A DNA stretch of 64,000 bases from Nonomuraea jabiensis (GTDB lineage: Bacteria; Actinomycetota; Actinomycetes; Streptosporangiales; Streptosporangiaceae), in NCBI RefSeq assembly GCF_014204795.1, contig NZ_JACHMB010000001.1, positions 5,468,501 through 5,532,500 of the forward strand, read 5' to 3'. Both the position numbers and the translations under genes were made by a program. The stretch's first letter is position 1, and the number at the start of each line of letters is the position of its first letter. Shown here piece after piece: positions 1 through 7,232 of the stretch. The notes beneath the pieces were generated by a model, which did not search any database, had not been told where the DNA came from, and was given only the letters and a program-made list of their open reading frames with translations.

Positions 1-316
1 CGGCCGCCGCCCCCAGCAGCGTCGCCACGGGCTCCTCGTCGACCACCCGGTCCCCGAGCGCGACGGTCTGCCATGAGAGATCGACCGCCTCCTGCGCGGC
101 GGCCACCTGAGGCGTCACGAACACCCCGCTGCCGGGCCGCGCGACGACCCTGCCCTCGGCGGCCAGCTGTCCGATGGCCCTGGACACGGTGACGGGGGAG
201 ACGTTGTGCCGCCGCATGATCTCCCGGCTGGACGGCAGCCGGGCCCCGGGCCCCACCCGGCCGGCCTCTTCGCGCAGTATCGCGGCGATCTGGGCGATAC
301 TGCTATCGTTGTCCAT
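1..316 (-). CDS. MocR/PdxR-type GntR regulator, N-terminal part (runs off the window)
   Basis: Read leftwards from an ATG at 316-314, this open frame continues past base 1. Residues about 5-70 form a GntR winged helix, with RLPSSREIMRRHNVSPVTVS as recognition region and a GSGVFV wing. It then runs into a linker (DLSWQTVALGDRVVDEEP). In the MocR/PdxR family such a linker joins the DNA-binding domain to a fold-type I aminotransferase domain that binds PLP; that part lies outside the window, so subfamily is inferred. The gene is divergent from the EamA transporter and the two start codons share bases, so it probably regulates the transporter. Confidence 0.8.
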   Translation of the reverse strand, partial: MDNDSSIAQIAAILREEAGRVGPGARLPSSREIMRRHNVSPVTVSRAIGQLAAEGRVVARPGSGVFVTPQVAAAQEAVDLSWQTVALGDRVVDEEPVATLLGAAA

Positions 317-1238
317 GAAGAGACAGAATAGCGCTACTGCCCCCGATGGAGTAGCACTCCCTCCCGTCCTGGATCGCGCCGCGCAGGGCACGTCCCTGGC
401 CTTCCTGGGCGTTCTGGCCTTCTCCGGGTCCTTTCCCGCCACCGTGTACGCCATGGAGGGCTTCCATCCGTGGCTGGTGGCGATCGGCCGTGCCGCCATA
501 GCCGGATTTCTCGCGCTTCTTTGCCTTAAAGTCGCAAAAATCGCGATAATTCCGGCAAGGCGTGATTGGACGTCGTATGCCCTCATCTCTCTGGGCGTGG
601 TGTTCGGGTTTCCCGTCTTCAGCGGCCTGGCTCTGGCGCTGGGCGCCAGCACGTCGCACGCCGCCGTCGTGATAGCCCTCCTCCCGGCCGCCACCGCCGC
701 CTGCGCCGTCCTCAGGGCGGGGGAACGTCCCCGTCCCCTCTTCTGGGTGGCCTGCGCCGCGGGCGCCCTGGCCATCACGGCCTTCACCCTCACCCAGAAC
801 CAGGGCCTGCCCACCTGGCCCGACCTGCTCCTGGTGGGCGCGCTGCTGTCGGCCGCGATCGGCTACACGGAGGGTGGCCGGCTGTCCAGGCGGACCCCGG
901 GCTGGCAGGTCATCTCCCACACCCTCGTCCTCTCCCTGCCCCTCACCGTCCCCCTGACCGTGGGGCTGGCCCTCCTCACGCCCATCACCCCGACTCCCGC
1001 CGCGATGGCGGGCTTCGCGTACGTGTCGCTGATCTCGATGTTCCTCGGCTTCATCCCCTGGTACGCGGGCCTGGCCCGGGGCGGCATCGCCAGGGCCGGG
1101 CAGACGCAGCTCACCCAGCCCCTCCTGACCCTGCTGTGGGCCTGGTTCCTGATGGGGGAGCGGTTCGGGCCGGCCACGGTGGCCGCCGCGCTGGCCGTGC
1201 TCGTGTGCGTGGCCGTCACTCAGCGTGCCCGTACTTGA
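315..1238 (+). CDS. EamA-family (DMT) transporter
   Basis: A 307-residue integral membrane protein of the drug/metabolite transporter superfamily. About ten hydrophobic segments are visible, starting near GTSLAFLGVLAFSGSFPA and ending with ALAVLVCVAVTQ, in two homologous halves as expected for EamA. The substrate cannot be read from sequence; relatives export amino acids or small metabolites. The ATG at 315 is preferred over the frame-open ATG at 174 because the latter would overlap the divergent MocR gene; no Shine-Dalgarno is evident before 315, so a leaderless mRNA or a start further in is possible. MocR pairing is common for such transporters. Confidence 0.85.
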   Translation: MKRQNSATAPDGVALPPVLDRAAQGTSLAFLGVLAFSGSFPATVYAMEGFHPWLVAIGRAAIAGFLALLCLKVAKIAIIPARRDWTSYALISLGVVFGFPVFSGLALALGASTSHAAVVIALLPAATAACAVLRAGERPRPLFWVACAAGALAITAFTLTQNQGLPTWPDLLLVGALLSAAIGYTEGGRLSRRTPGWQVISHTLVLSLPLTVPLTVGLALLTPITPTPAAMAGFAYVSLISMFLGFIPWYAGLARGGIARAGQTQLTQPLLTLLWAWFLMGERFGPATVAAALAVLVCVAVTQRART

Positions 1239-1284
1239 AAGGCGTGACGCCTGCACGCAGGATGGGGGAGGAGGTGTCACAACA

Positions 1285-2307
1285 ATGGCGGACCTCACGA
1301 TCCCAGAGGGCGGCTTCTGGCCCGCGCCGGAAATCCCGCAGCCCAACATCTATCCCATGGAGTGGCGGGTAGAGACCGAGAAACTCGCCGCGATCTACGA
1401 AAAGTCCAAGCGCGTGGTCTGGAACCCGGCCGACCTGCCCTGGGACGGCCTGGACCCGGACGACTTCACCCGGGAGCAGCGGCTGGGAATCATGTACTGG
1501 TTCGCGGTCCTGGCGAACTTCGACGCGTCGGGGCCGGCGGTGTTCGCCCGCGCCACGATCCAGGCCTTCGAAAAGCACGAAGAGGACCCGGTCAGGAAGT
1601 GTTTCTTCTCGATCACCCGTGACGAGATGAACCACGAGGAATGCTGCCAGCGCACCATCGCCAAACTGTGGCCCGGCGGCCCGCTCGACTGGACCCCGTC
1701 CGACGATCTCGAAAGAGCCGCCCACAACAACATCGGCTGGCTCTACCACAACGGCGGCCGCTACTGGAACGGCTACACCTCCGCCGTCGGCAAATATTCA
1801 CTCCCGGTCCTCTTCACCAGCTTCATGATGGGGGAAATGGCCGCCTCGACGCTGTTCAGGGGAATGTCGTCGGGCACGCAGCACCCGGTCTTCAGCGAGA
1901 TGTTCCAGCGAATAGGCCGGGACGAGTCCCGCCATCTCCAAATCTGCATGACCATTCTGGAGAACGAATGGCCGGGGCTCACCGACGAGACCCGTACCCT
2001 CATCACCCGCCAGCTCAGAGCGGGCTTCGTGTTCCTCAGCATGATTCTGTGGGAGCCGCCCGGGGGTTTCTGGGAGCTGCCGCCGTACTTCCTGCCCAAC
2101 CATCGCGTTCTCATGGACCACGCCAGGCAGGCGGGCCTGGGCGTGCTGTCGTACGAGGAACAGGCGGAGAACTGGCGCGTGGCCATGGCCAGGGTCCGCG
2201 CGATCGTGGAACGCTGGGGCATCGCCTTCCCCGCCATTCCCGAGCTGGACCTGGAAGGCGTAGAGGTGGACTTCATCGATCCGGAGGACATCATCCCGGT
2301 CTTCTAA
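1285..2307 (+). CDS. ferritin-like diiron protein, R2/oxygenase type, function unknown
   Basis: A 340-residue soluble, largely helical protein. Two E-x-x-H pairs suit a carboxylate-bridged diiron site: residues E114/H117 in DEMNHEE and E214/H217 in DESRHLQ. An additional Glu occurs in MGEMAAS (E184), spaced as in ribonucleotide reductase R2 and related oxidases. The sequence is not a standard R2: the usual radical-Tyr context is not recognisable and no large subunit is nearby. It may be an oxygenase or oxidase for a small metabolite. The start at 1285 follows a strong GGGGGAGGAGG site. The ASCH gene begins two bases after the stop, so the two are probably co-transcribed. Confidence 0.75.
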   Translation: MADLTIPEGGFWPAPEIPQPNIYPMEWRVETEKLAAIYEKSKRVVWNPADLPWDGLDPDDFTREQRLGIMYWFAVLANFDASGPAVFARATIQAFEKHEEDPVRKCFFSITRDEMNHEECCQRTIAKLWPGGPLDWTPSDDLERAAHNNIGWLYHNGGRYWNGYTSAVGKYSLPVLFTSFMMGEMAASTLFRGMSSGTQHPVFSEMFQRIGRDESRHLQICMTILENEWPGLTDETRTLITRQLRAGFVFLSMILWEPPGGFWELPPYFLPNHRVLMDHARQAGLGVLSYEEQAENWRVAMARVRAIVERWGIAFPAIPELDLEGVEVDFIDPEDIIPVF

Positions 2308-2308
2308 T

Positions 2309-2746
2309 ATGCGTCCTATGTGGCCACGCATCGACGGACTCAGGGTTCTGGAGTTGGGCACGCCCGGCGAGTTCCGTACCCAGTTGACCGACCTCACTCT
2401 GGCGGGCGAGAAAACGGCCACGGCCGGTCTGCTGCCCCTCGACTACCACGCCGAGGGCGAGAAGGTGGAGCACGTCGGCGAGCGCCTGGTCCTCGTGGAC
2501 GACGCGGGCGCGCGGGTGGCCGAGATAGAGGTGACGCGGGTGGAGCTGACCCCGTTCGCGGCGGTCACCTGGGAGTTCGCCCAGGCCGAGGGCGAGGGCT
2601 TCCGCTCGGTGGAGCACTGGCGCGAGGGTCACCGCCGCTACTGGAAGAGCCAGGGGTACGCGGTGGACGACTCGACCACGGTGGTCTGCCTGTGGTTTCG
2701 CGTCGTGGATCAGGAAGTGGGCCGGCGCTCCTCGGGCGCGACGTAA
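2309..2746 (+). CDS. ASCH domain protein
   Basis: A 145-residue protein matching the ASCH fold, a PUA-like beta barrel thought to bind RNA or nucleotides. Recognisable segments are LTLAGEKTATAGLL near residue 30, typical of the GxKTxT motif, then a strand-rich core VVxxDDxGxRVAEIEVTRVE and the C-terminal EGFRSVEHWREGHRRYW element characteristic of this family. It starts one base after the diiron protein's stop codon, so translation is probably coupled. An in-frame ATG at 2318 is an alternative start. Its 3' end overlaps the convergent GntR gene by 37 bp. Confidence 0.82.
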   Translation: MRPMWPRIDGLRVLELGTPGEFRTQLTDLTLAGEKTATAGLLPLDYHAEGEKVEHVGERLVLVDDAGARVAEIEVTRVELTPFAAVTWEFAQAEGEGFRSVEHWREGHRRYWKSQGYAVDDSTTVVCLWFRVVDQEVGRRSSGAT

Positions 2747-3180
2747 CTGCCACGGTGCGGGACGGTGAACACCCAGCCCTGCTCCCGCAGCAGCGCTATG
2801 GCCCGCCGTACGGTCTCGCGGGCGGCACCGTACTGGCGCACCAGCGTCACCTCGCGCGGCAGCGGCCGGTGCGCGGCCAACTCGCCGGCCATGATGCGTT
2901 CCCTGATCTCGTCGGCGATCTGCCGGTAGAGCGGAATCTGCTCGGCCCCTTCGCCGGGGGTGCTGACGAATGTGCCCTCGCCCTGGCGCGTGTGGACCAG
3001 CCCCTGGTTGCGCAGCACCCGAATCGCCCGGCGCGCCGTGGTCCGGGCCACCCGGAACTCCCGCTGGATGCCCGCCTCGCTGATCAGGAGATCCCCTGGG
3101 GAGAGTTCGCCGGTTATGCGTGACTTGAGAACTTCGCTGATCTGCAGATAGAGGTACGTGTCACCCGAGCGATCCAGCAC
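2710..3180 (-). CDS. double-winged-helix GntR regulator, copy 4 of the array
   Basis: A 156-residue protein made only of two GntR DNA-binding domains. Domain 1 is residues about 8-72 (YLQISEVLKSRITG to VHTRQGEGTFVS); domain 2 is about 82-150 (PLYRQIADEIRERIMAGE to VFTVPHRGSYVA). Each has an ARxTxRRAI recognition helix and a G-[ST]-[FY]-V wing. No UTRA, FCD or other ligand domain follows. Start is GTG at 3180-3178, giving MLDRSGDTYLYLQ, an opening shared by all four copies. Its second domain resembles copy 1 (ARETVRRA, RGSYV) more than copies 2 and 3. Confidence 0.82.
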   Translation of the reverse strand: MLDRSGDTYLYLQISEVLKSRITGELSPGDLLISEAGIQREFRVARTTARRAIRVLRNQGLVHTRQGEGTFVSTPGEGAEQIPLYRQIADEIRERIMAGELAAHRPLPREVTLVRQYGAARETVRRAIALLREQGWVFTVPHRGSYVAPEERRPTS

Positions 3181-3219
3181 ATCTCAATGATATACAAGCA
3201 GCCTGACATAGGAGTGCGA

Positions 3220-3708
3220 TTAAGAATCCCTATTCCTGGGCCACTTTTCCGGCTCATTCACAAAAGTGCCCCTATAAGGGACGGTGAACACCCATCCCTG
3301 CTCCCTGAGATGCGCGACCGCCTGCCGCACCGTCACCTTGGCCACGCCGTATTGCCGCATCATCACTTTCTCGCCGGGAATAGCCCGGTTCGGCGAGATC
3401 TCGCCCTGGATGATACGCGTGGAGACCTCCGCGGAGATCTGCTGATACAGCGGCACCTTCCTGGGTGAACGCGGAGTCCCCGGCCGCCCGACGAACGTCC
3501 CCTCGCCCTGAATGGTGTGCGCCAGCCCCTGCTCCCGCAGTTCCCGAGCCACCCGCCGGGCCGTGGTGCGCGCGATGCCGTAATCCTTCTCGAGCGTCGC
3601 CTCACTGGGCACCGGATCGCCGGCTTTGAGTTCACCCCGCTCGATCTGATCGCGCACCAGGTCAGCGACCTGCTTGTAGATAGGCACGGGGCCTTCGCGA
3701 TCTAACAC
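3220..3708 (-). CDS. double-winged-helix GntR regulator, copy 3 of the array
   Basis: A 162-residue protein with two tandem GntR winged helices and no effector domain. Domain 1 (PIYKQVADLVRDQIERGE to HTIQGEGTFVGRPG) and domain 2 (PLYQQISAEVSTRIIQGE to VFTVPYRGTFVNEPEKWPR) are joined by a short basic linker. The GTG at 3708-3706 is chosen because it gives the same VLDREGPVPIY opening as its paralogues; the open frame extends upstream to 3876 but that sequence is unlike any copy. Its last 60 bases nearly match the 3' end of copy 2 at DNA level, a sign of recent duplication. A gap of 39 bp separates it from copy 4. Confidence 0.8.
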   Translation of the reverse strand: MLDREGPVPIYKQVADLVRDQIERGELKAGDPVPSEATLEKDYGIARTTARRVARELREQGLAHTIQGEGTFVGRPGTPRSPRKVPLYQQISAEVSTRIIQGEISPNRAIPGEKVMMRQYGVAKVTVRQAVAHLREQGWVFTVPYRGTFVNEPEKWPRNRDS

Positions 3709-4688
3709 GGTACGGATCGTAGACGAAACCGTACAGACCTGCACAAGGAAAACGTCTAGTGGAAGGGTGGATACGTGCCCTAAACATACGGACTCAGCAT
3801 GAAGCGAGAACCCACGACCACCCGAGCAGTCCCATCGCCCCACCCGTCCACCGCGCCCGCCCTTACCGCCCGACAACGAAAATCGGCGACTCCGGCTCGC
3901 ACTCCCACGGAATTGAAGCGACTCGGCTCAGGCGGTGGCGGCTCGCCGGTTGCGGCACCCGCCGTCGCGGGGACCGGCTGGCAGTGCGGGATTGGGTGGG
4001 GGCGGGGACTGGCTGGCAGTGCGGGACCCGGCCGGGGGCGGAGACTTGCCGGCGGACGGGACTTGCCGGTGGTGGGGACTTGCCGGCGGTGCGGGACTTG
4101 CCGGTGGTGGGGACTTGCCGGCGGTGCGGGACCCGGCCGGGGGTGGAGATCTGCTGGCGGTGCGGGACTCGCCGGGGGCGGAGACTTGCCGCGGTGAGGA
4201 CTTGCTGGCGGCGGAGGCTTGCTGGCAGCTGCAGTAACTCGCTGGGCCGGCCGCAGGGAAGATCCCCTTCCCCTGACCGCCATCCTGCGGGCGAACCCCT
4301 GGCCGCCTTCCTGCGGGCGAACCCCCTGGCCGCCTTCCTACGAGCGGAAGATCCACTCCTTCGGTCGCCCTCGTATCAGCCGTTCCCGACATCGCTCACT
4401 GAGTCCAGCCCCAACGCGACCTCCTCATTCATCCGCAACGCGCACCCGGCGGCCTTCCTGGCCCAGTGAGGCGCCGCACCTCCCCAAGAACACAGGTGGG
4501 ACAGGCGCAGCGGAGCACAGGGCACGCCGGAGCACAGGGCGCAGCGGAGCACCAGGGCACGGCGGGGCACAGGGCACGGCGGGCACAGGGCGCACCGGAG
4601 CACCAGGGCGCGGCGGGACACAGGGCACGGCGGGGGTACAGGGCACGGCGGGGGTACAGGGCACGGCGGGGCACAAGGCGCAGGAGGC
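3709..4688. repeat. gene-free insert of short GC-rich repeats between GntR copies 2 and 3
   Basis: About 980 bases with no credible gene. Near 3709-3760 lies the upstream region of copy 3, with TAGAC-type motifs. From about 3935 to 4240 the plus strand is a degenerate tandem array built on a GGGACTTGCCGGCGGTGC-like unit of about 18-19 bases. From about 4270 to 4350 there are three copies of a unit containing GGCCGCCTTCCTGCGGGCGA. From about 4500 to 4680 an ACAGGGCACGGCGGGG-like unit repeats. Long open frames run through these arrays on both strands but encode only biased Gly/Arg/Pro repeats. Confidence 0.75.
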
Positions 4689-5180
4689 CTATCGGGCGCC
4701 CTCGCGCGACGGCCACTTTCCTGGCTCATTCACAAAAGTCCCCCTATAAGGGACGGTGAACACCCACCCCTGCTCCCTGAGATGAGCAATGGCCTTCCGG
4801 ACCGTGACCTTGGCAACCCCATGCCGCAACATCAAGGTCGTATCGCTCGATATCGAGCAGTTCGGCCGGAACTTACCGCACCTGATCTTCGCAGCGATAT
4901 CATGGGCGATATCAAGATAGAGGGCCCTCTTCGGCCTTATCCGAGGAATACCCACAGGCCCAACAAAAGTGCCTTCCCCTTGAACGGTGTGGACAAGGCG
5001 ACGCTCGCGCAGCTCCCGAACCACATTGCGTGCCGTCGATCGCGCGACACCGAACCTCGCCTCCAACGCCGCTTCACTCGGCACGGCCTCGCCGGCTCGC
5101 AACCGCCCACCGACGATCTGCTCCTGGATCGCATCGGCAATCTGTACGTAGATCGGGACCGGCCCGTCGCGGTCGAGCAT
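4689..5180 (-). CDS. double-winged-helix GntR regulator, copy 2 of the array
   Basis: A 163-residue protein of two fused GntR winged helices. Domain 1: PIYVQIADAIQEQIVGG to VHTVQGEGTFVGPVG. Domain 2: ALYLDIAHDIAAKIRCGK to VFTVPYRGTFVNEPGKWPS. The second domain's recognition helix reads AKVTVRKAIAHLREQGW, nearly that of copy 3 and different from ARETVRRA in copies 1 and 4. ATG at 5180-5178 gives MLDRDGPVPIY. No ligand-binding domain is present. It lies 41 bp downstream of copy 1 and is probably in the same transcript. Confidence 0.82.
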   Translation of the reverse strand: MLDRDGPVPIYVQIADAIQEQIVGGRLRAGEAVPSEAALEARFGVARSTARNVVRELRERRLVHTVQGEGTFVGPVGIPRIRPKRALYLDIAHDIAAKIRCGKFRPNCSISSDTTLMLRHGVAKVTVRKAIAHLREQGWVFTVPYRGTFVNEPGKWPSREGAR

Positions 5181-5221
5181 GCTCACAGCGTAGACGTCTG
5201 GATACAAGCAGGCGAGCACAG

Positions 5222-5698
5222 TCAGCCCTGGGGCCACGACTCCTTCGGCGACACGTAACTGCCTCGCTGCGCAACCGTGTAGATCCACCCTTGCTCCCGC
5301 AGGAGCGCCATGGCGCGCCGCACGGTCTCCCGGGCCACGTCGTACTGCTCCACCAGCGCCGACTCACCCGGTATGGGACGTCGCGGCAAGAAACGTCCTG
5401 CCTTGATCTGCTCGGCGACGTCCGTCGCGATCTGCTGGTATAGAGGGACTTTCCGCTGCTTACGAGGCGCTTCGTCCGGCCCGCCGACAAAGGTCCCTTC
5501 GCCCTGAACGGTGTAGATAAGCCCTTCCTCGCGAAGTACGTGCACCGCCCTCCGAGCAGTGGTCCTGGCGACGCCGAACTCCTGCTGGATGTCCGCCTCA
5601 CTCGGCACCGGGTGTCCGGACGCGAGACCAGAGACTCGTTGCCGAAGGATCTCGGCGATCTGGAGGTAGATGTGGGTGTCCCCGTCATAGTCGAGCAC
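5222..5698 (-). CDS. double-winged-helix GntR regulator, copy 1 of the array
   Basis: First gene of the leftward array, 158 residues. Domain 1 spans about residues 8-72 (IYLQIAEILRQRVSG to YTVQGEGTFVGG) and domain 2 about 84-152 (PLYQQIATDVAEQIKAG to YTVAQRGSYVS). Both carry an ARxTxRRA recognition helix. GTG at 5698-5696 gives MLDYDGDTHIYLQ. The gene is divergent from the small Cys-containing protein at 5809; the region between holds a perfect 6-bp-arm palindrome and three TAGAC motifs. With no effector domain, signal sensing would need a partner protein, competition, or DNA geometry; that is inference. Confidence 0.83.
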   Translation of the reverse strand: MLDYDGDTHIYLQIAEILRQRVSGLASGHPVPSEADIQQEFGVARTTARRAVHVLREEGLIYTVQGEGTFVGGPDEAPRKQRKVPLYQQIATDVAEQIKAGRFLPRRPIPGESALVEQYDVARETVRRAMALLREQGWIYTVAQRGSYVSPKESWPQG

Positions 5699-5741
5699 GC
5701 CTGCAACTTAGACCAACAGGTGCAAGACCTACCATATCGTT

Positions 5742-5757
5742 CTGTCTCTATAGACAG
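5742..5757. promoter_or_regulatory. palindrome in the divergent promoter region of the GntR array
   Basis: CTGTCTCTATAGACAG is a perfect inverted repeat with 6-bp arms and a CTAT centre. It lies midway between the GntR copy 1 start (5698) and the small gene start (5809). Related TAGAC motifs flank it at 5709-5713 and 5773-5777. An operator for the array's own product is the simplest reading, but it is unproven. Confidence 0.45.
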
Positions 5758-5808
5758 ACAGTCCCTACTCAGTAGACAAGAGGAGACGACCAGACGTACT
5801 GTTCACCC

Positions 5809-6108
5809 ATGCCCAAGCCCCTCGACTGGCCCTGCTGCGAGATTGCGGTCCATGTCGCTGACCTACAGCCCGACCACGCGGTCATCAGGTGGGATCCCGC
5901 GTCGCCCCACGCCGTACGTGTGCGAGTCCGGGAATACACATGCGCTTGTCTGCCGACGTTCTACGAGCTGTGCCAGAGCGGCGGCCAGTTCTTCATCCGC
6001 AGAACTCGTCGCCTTCGTCAAAAGGCGGTGATCCACGAAAGCCTCCGAACCACTTACGCAAGCGCGCTGGCCACCTGGACCGATTTGCTGAACGGCGCAG
6101 CCCACTGA
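5809..6108 (+). CDS. small Cys-containing protein divergent from the GntR array, function unknown
   Basis: A 99-residue protein with five cysteines (WPCCEI, EYTCACL, YELCQ). The middle reads as a compact domain, VRVREYTCACLPTFYELC, then a basic FFIRRTRRLRQ stretch, and it ends with a helical ASALATWTDLLNGAAH tail. No signal peptide or membrane segment is seen. The family was not identified with certainty. Its placement, head to head with a regulator array and sharing the palindromic intergenic region, suggests that it is either a target or a partner of the regulators. Confidence 0.6.
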   Translation: MPKPLDWPCCEIAVHVADLQPDHAVIRWDPASPHAVRVRVREYTCACLPTFYELCQSGGQFFIRRTRRLRQKAVIHESLRTTYASALATWTDLLNGAAH

Positions 6109-6117
6109 TCGCATCCC

Positions 6118-6655
6118 GGGCTGCTCGAGCGCTACCAGCGTCGAACGAGCAGGCTCACCAGCCAGCTGGGCGCAGTGGTCAAAAACAGGCTGGGCGGACG
6201 GGCGCTCGGCTTTCAGCTCATGCGGCTGCCGCTGCCACTGCTACGGATTCTGCGCGTGCTGGGTGTCAATGATTTCGCTCTCAAGCGCCACCGCCGTTAT
6301 GCCACCATCCTTACCGGCGCCGAGGCTGGGGAGCGGATGCGGTGCAGGTCGGCGACCGGTGGCACCTGTGGGCCAACTTCTGCGACAAGGCCCTCGCTGA
6401 GGTTCGTTCCCGCAGCGTCTGCTGGGCCAAGGTCAACCCGTCCCGGCCCGCCGGCAGACCACCCGGCAGCGTTGCGGGGAAGATCCACGACCTGCTGGAC
6501 AAGGGCGTCGGTCTCGTCGACGAGTGCGCCCGCCGCCGGAATATCCCTCACACCATCAAGCGCTACCCCCGCACCCGGGAACCCGATGCCTTACGCCGCG
6601 CCACTGGCCCACTCTGGTCCCATAGCTGCTACGTCGGCGAACACCGAGGTGTCCG
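6118..6655 (+). pseudogene. ISL3-family transposase remnant
   Basis: Conceptual pieces on the plus strand match ISL3-type transposases. RYQRRTSRLTSQLG and LRVLGVNDFALKRHRRYATI lie at about 6129-6310. After a deletion and frame change, ADAVQVGDRWHLWANF appears near 6330-6380, corresponding to the AVQVxDRWHLWHNL signature. KIHDLLDKGVGLVDECARR then TIKRYPRTREPDALRRA follow near 6478-6600, the helix-turn-helix segment that comes later in the protein. No continuous frame joins them and no terminal inverted repeats were recognised, so it is an inactive fossil. Confidence 0.75.
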
Positions 6656-6870
6656 CAGGGGGCAGCAAGCGTCTTGCACCCGAGCAGGTGTCCGTACGAC
6701 GCCGTTCCGCCAGCGGCGGATGGACTCCATGGCGGGACACGGCGGTGTCGTGGTCAGTGCCGACGTTGACCGGGCCGCTGTCGGCGCTCAGGTCGAAAAT
6801 GTCGTACGGGATGGCCTTCCCCATCGCCGCACGCCCTACGGACAGGGCTCTCCGCTTGCCGTGGGCAGGG
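6640..6870 (-). pseudogene. ISAzo13-type transposase fragment
   Basis: On the minus strand GKAIPYDIFDLSADSGPVNV is followed by GTDHDTAVSRHGVHPPL and later CSGARRLLPPADT. This resembles the ISAzo13-family core (IPYGxYDxxxNxGWVxVGxDHDTA followed by an RLLITADAGG segment). The tail after DHDTA is frameshifted relative to the family and the catalytic context is lost. Only a fragment of about 230 bp is recognisable, embedded beside the ISL3 remnant. Confidence 0.6.
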
Positions 6871-6881
6871 AGAGGAGGAGA

Positions 6882-6927
6882 GGTGTCCGGTTCGCGCTTT
6901 GGCCGCCGAGCGCGCGAACCGGACACC
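6882..6927. repeat. perfect 16-bp inverted repeat
   Basis: GGTGTCCGGTTCGCGC at 6882-6897 is exactly complementary to GCGCGAACCGGACACC at 6912-6927, with a 14-base loop. It sits just beyond the ISAzo13 fragment. It could be a transcription terminator hairpin (no T-run follows on either strand) or a leftover of a mobile element end. Confidence 0.6.
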
Positions 6928-7232
6928 CTAGGTGATGGCAAACGCAGCTGCCATCGGGGGCGCACCTTGCGATCCCAGGCGACGCGCCTGCCCGAACGTC
7001 CGCCGAAGAGCGCCGGGCTTCGCCTGAGATCGGTGCGAGTGACGGGCATGGCCCCGAGCCCTCCGGAGGCAAGGGACCATGCCACTGCGAGTAATGGCCG
7101 GCTGACGTCCGTAACGGCCTACCCGCGCTATTAGATTCTCATGGCCGTCACTTGGAAAACTGCAGTTCGGCGCTATACACAGGATGATTCCCTTTGGTGT
7201 TCGGTGGGTTCATGGTCCCTAGAGGAATCGAT
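6928..7232. other. gene-free decayed stretch before radC
   Basis: About 300 bases between the transposase remnants and the radC stop codon. No frame with recognisable domains and no ribosome-binding site ahead of a sensible start were seen on either strand. It is probably degraded mobile DNA. Confidence 0.5.

Noticed and set aside
3935..4240. Possible CRISPR array
   Set aside because: The repeats are degenerate, adjacent to each other without unique spacers of constant length, and no cas gene is present.
3759..4749. Long open frames encoding Gly/Arg/Cys or Pro/Ser repeats in the insert between GntR copies
   Set aside because: The sequence is tandem-repeat DNA, open in several frames at once, with no ribosome site or conserved motif.
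6591..7085. Possible intact 164-codon gene on the minus strand
   Set aside because: Only the segment near 6650-6860 resembles ISAzo13 transposase; the upstream part has no similarity to that family and the downstream part is frameshifted, so it is a fragment.
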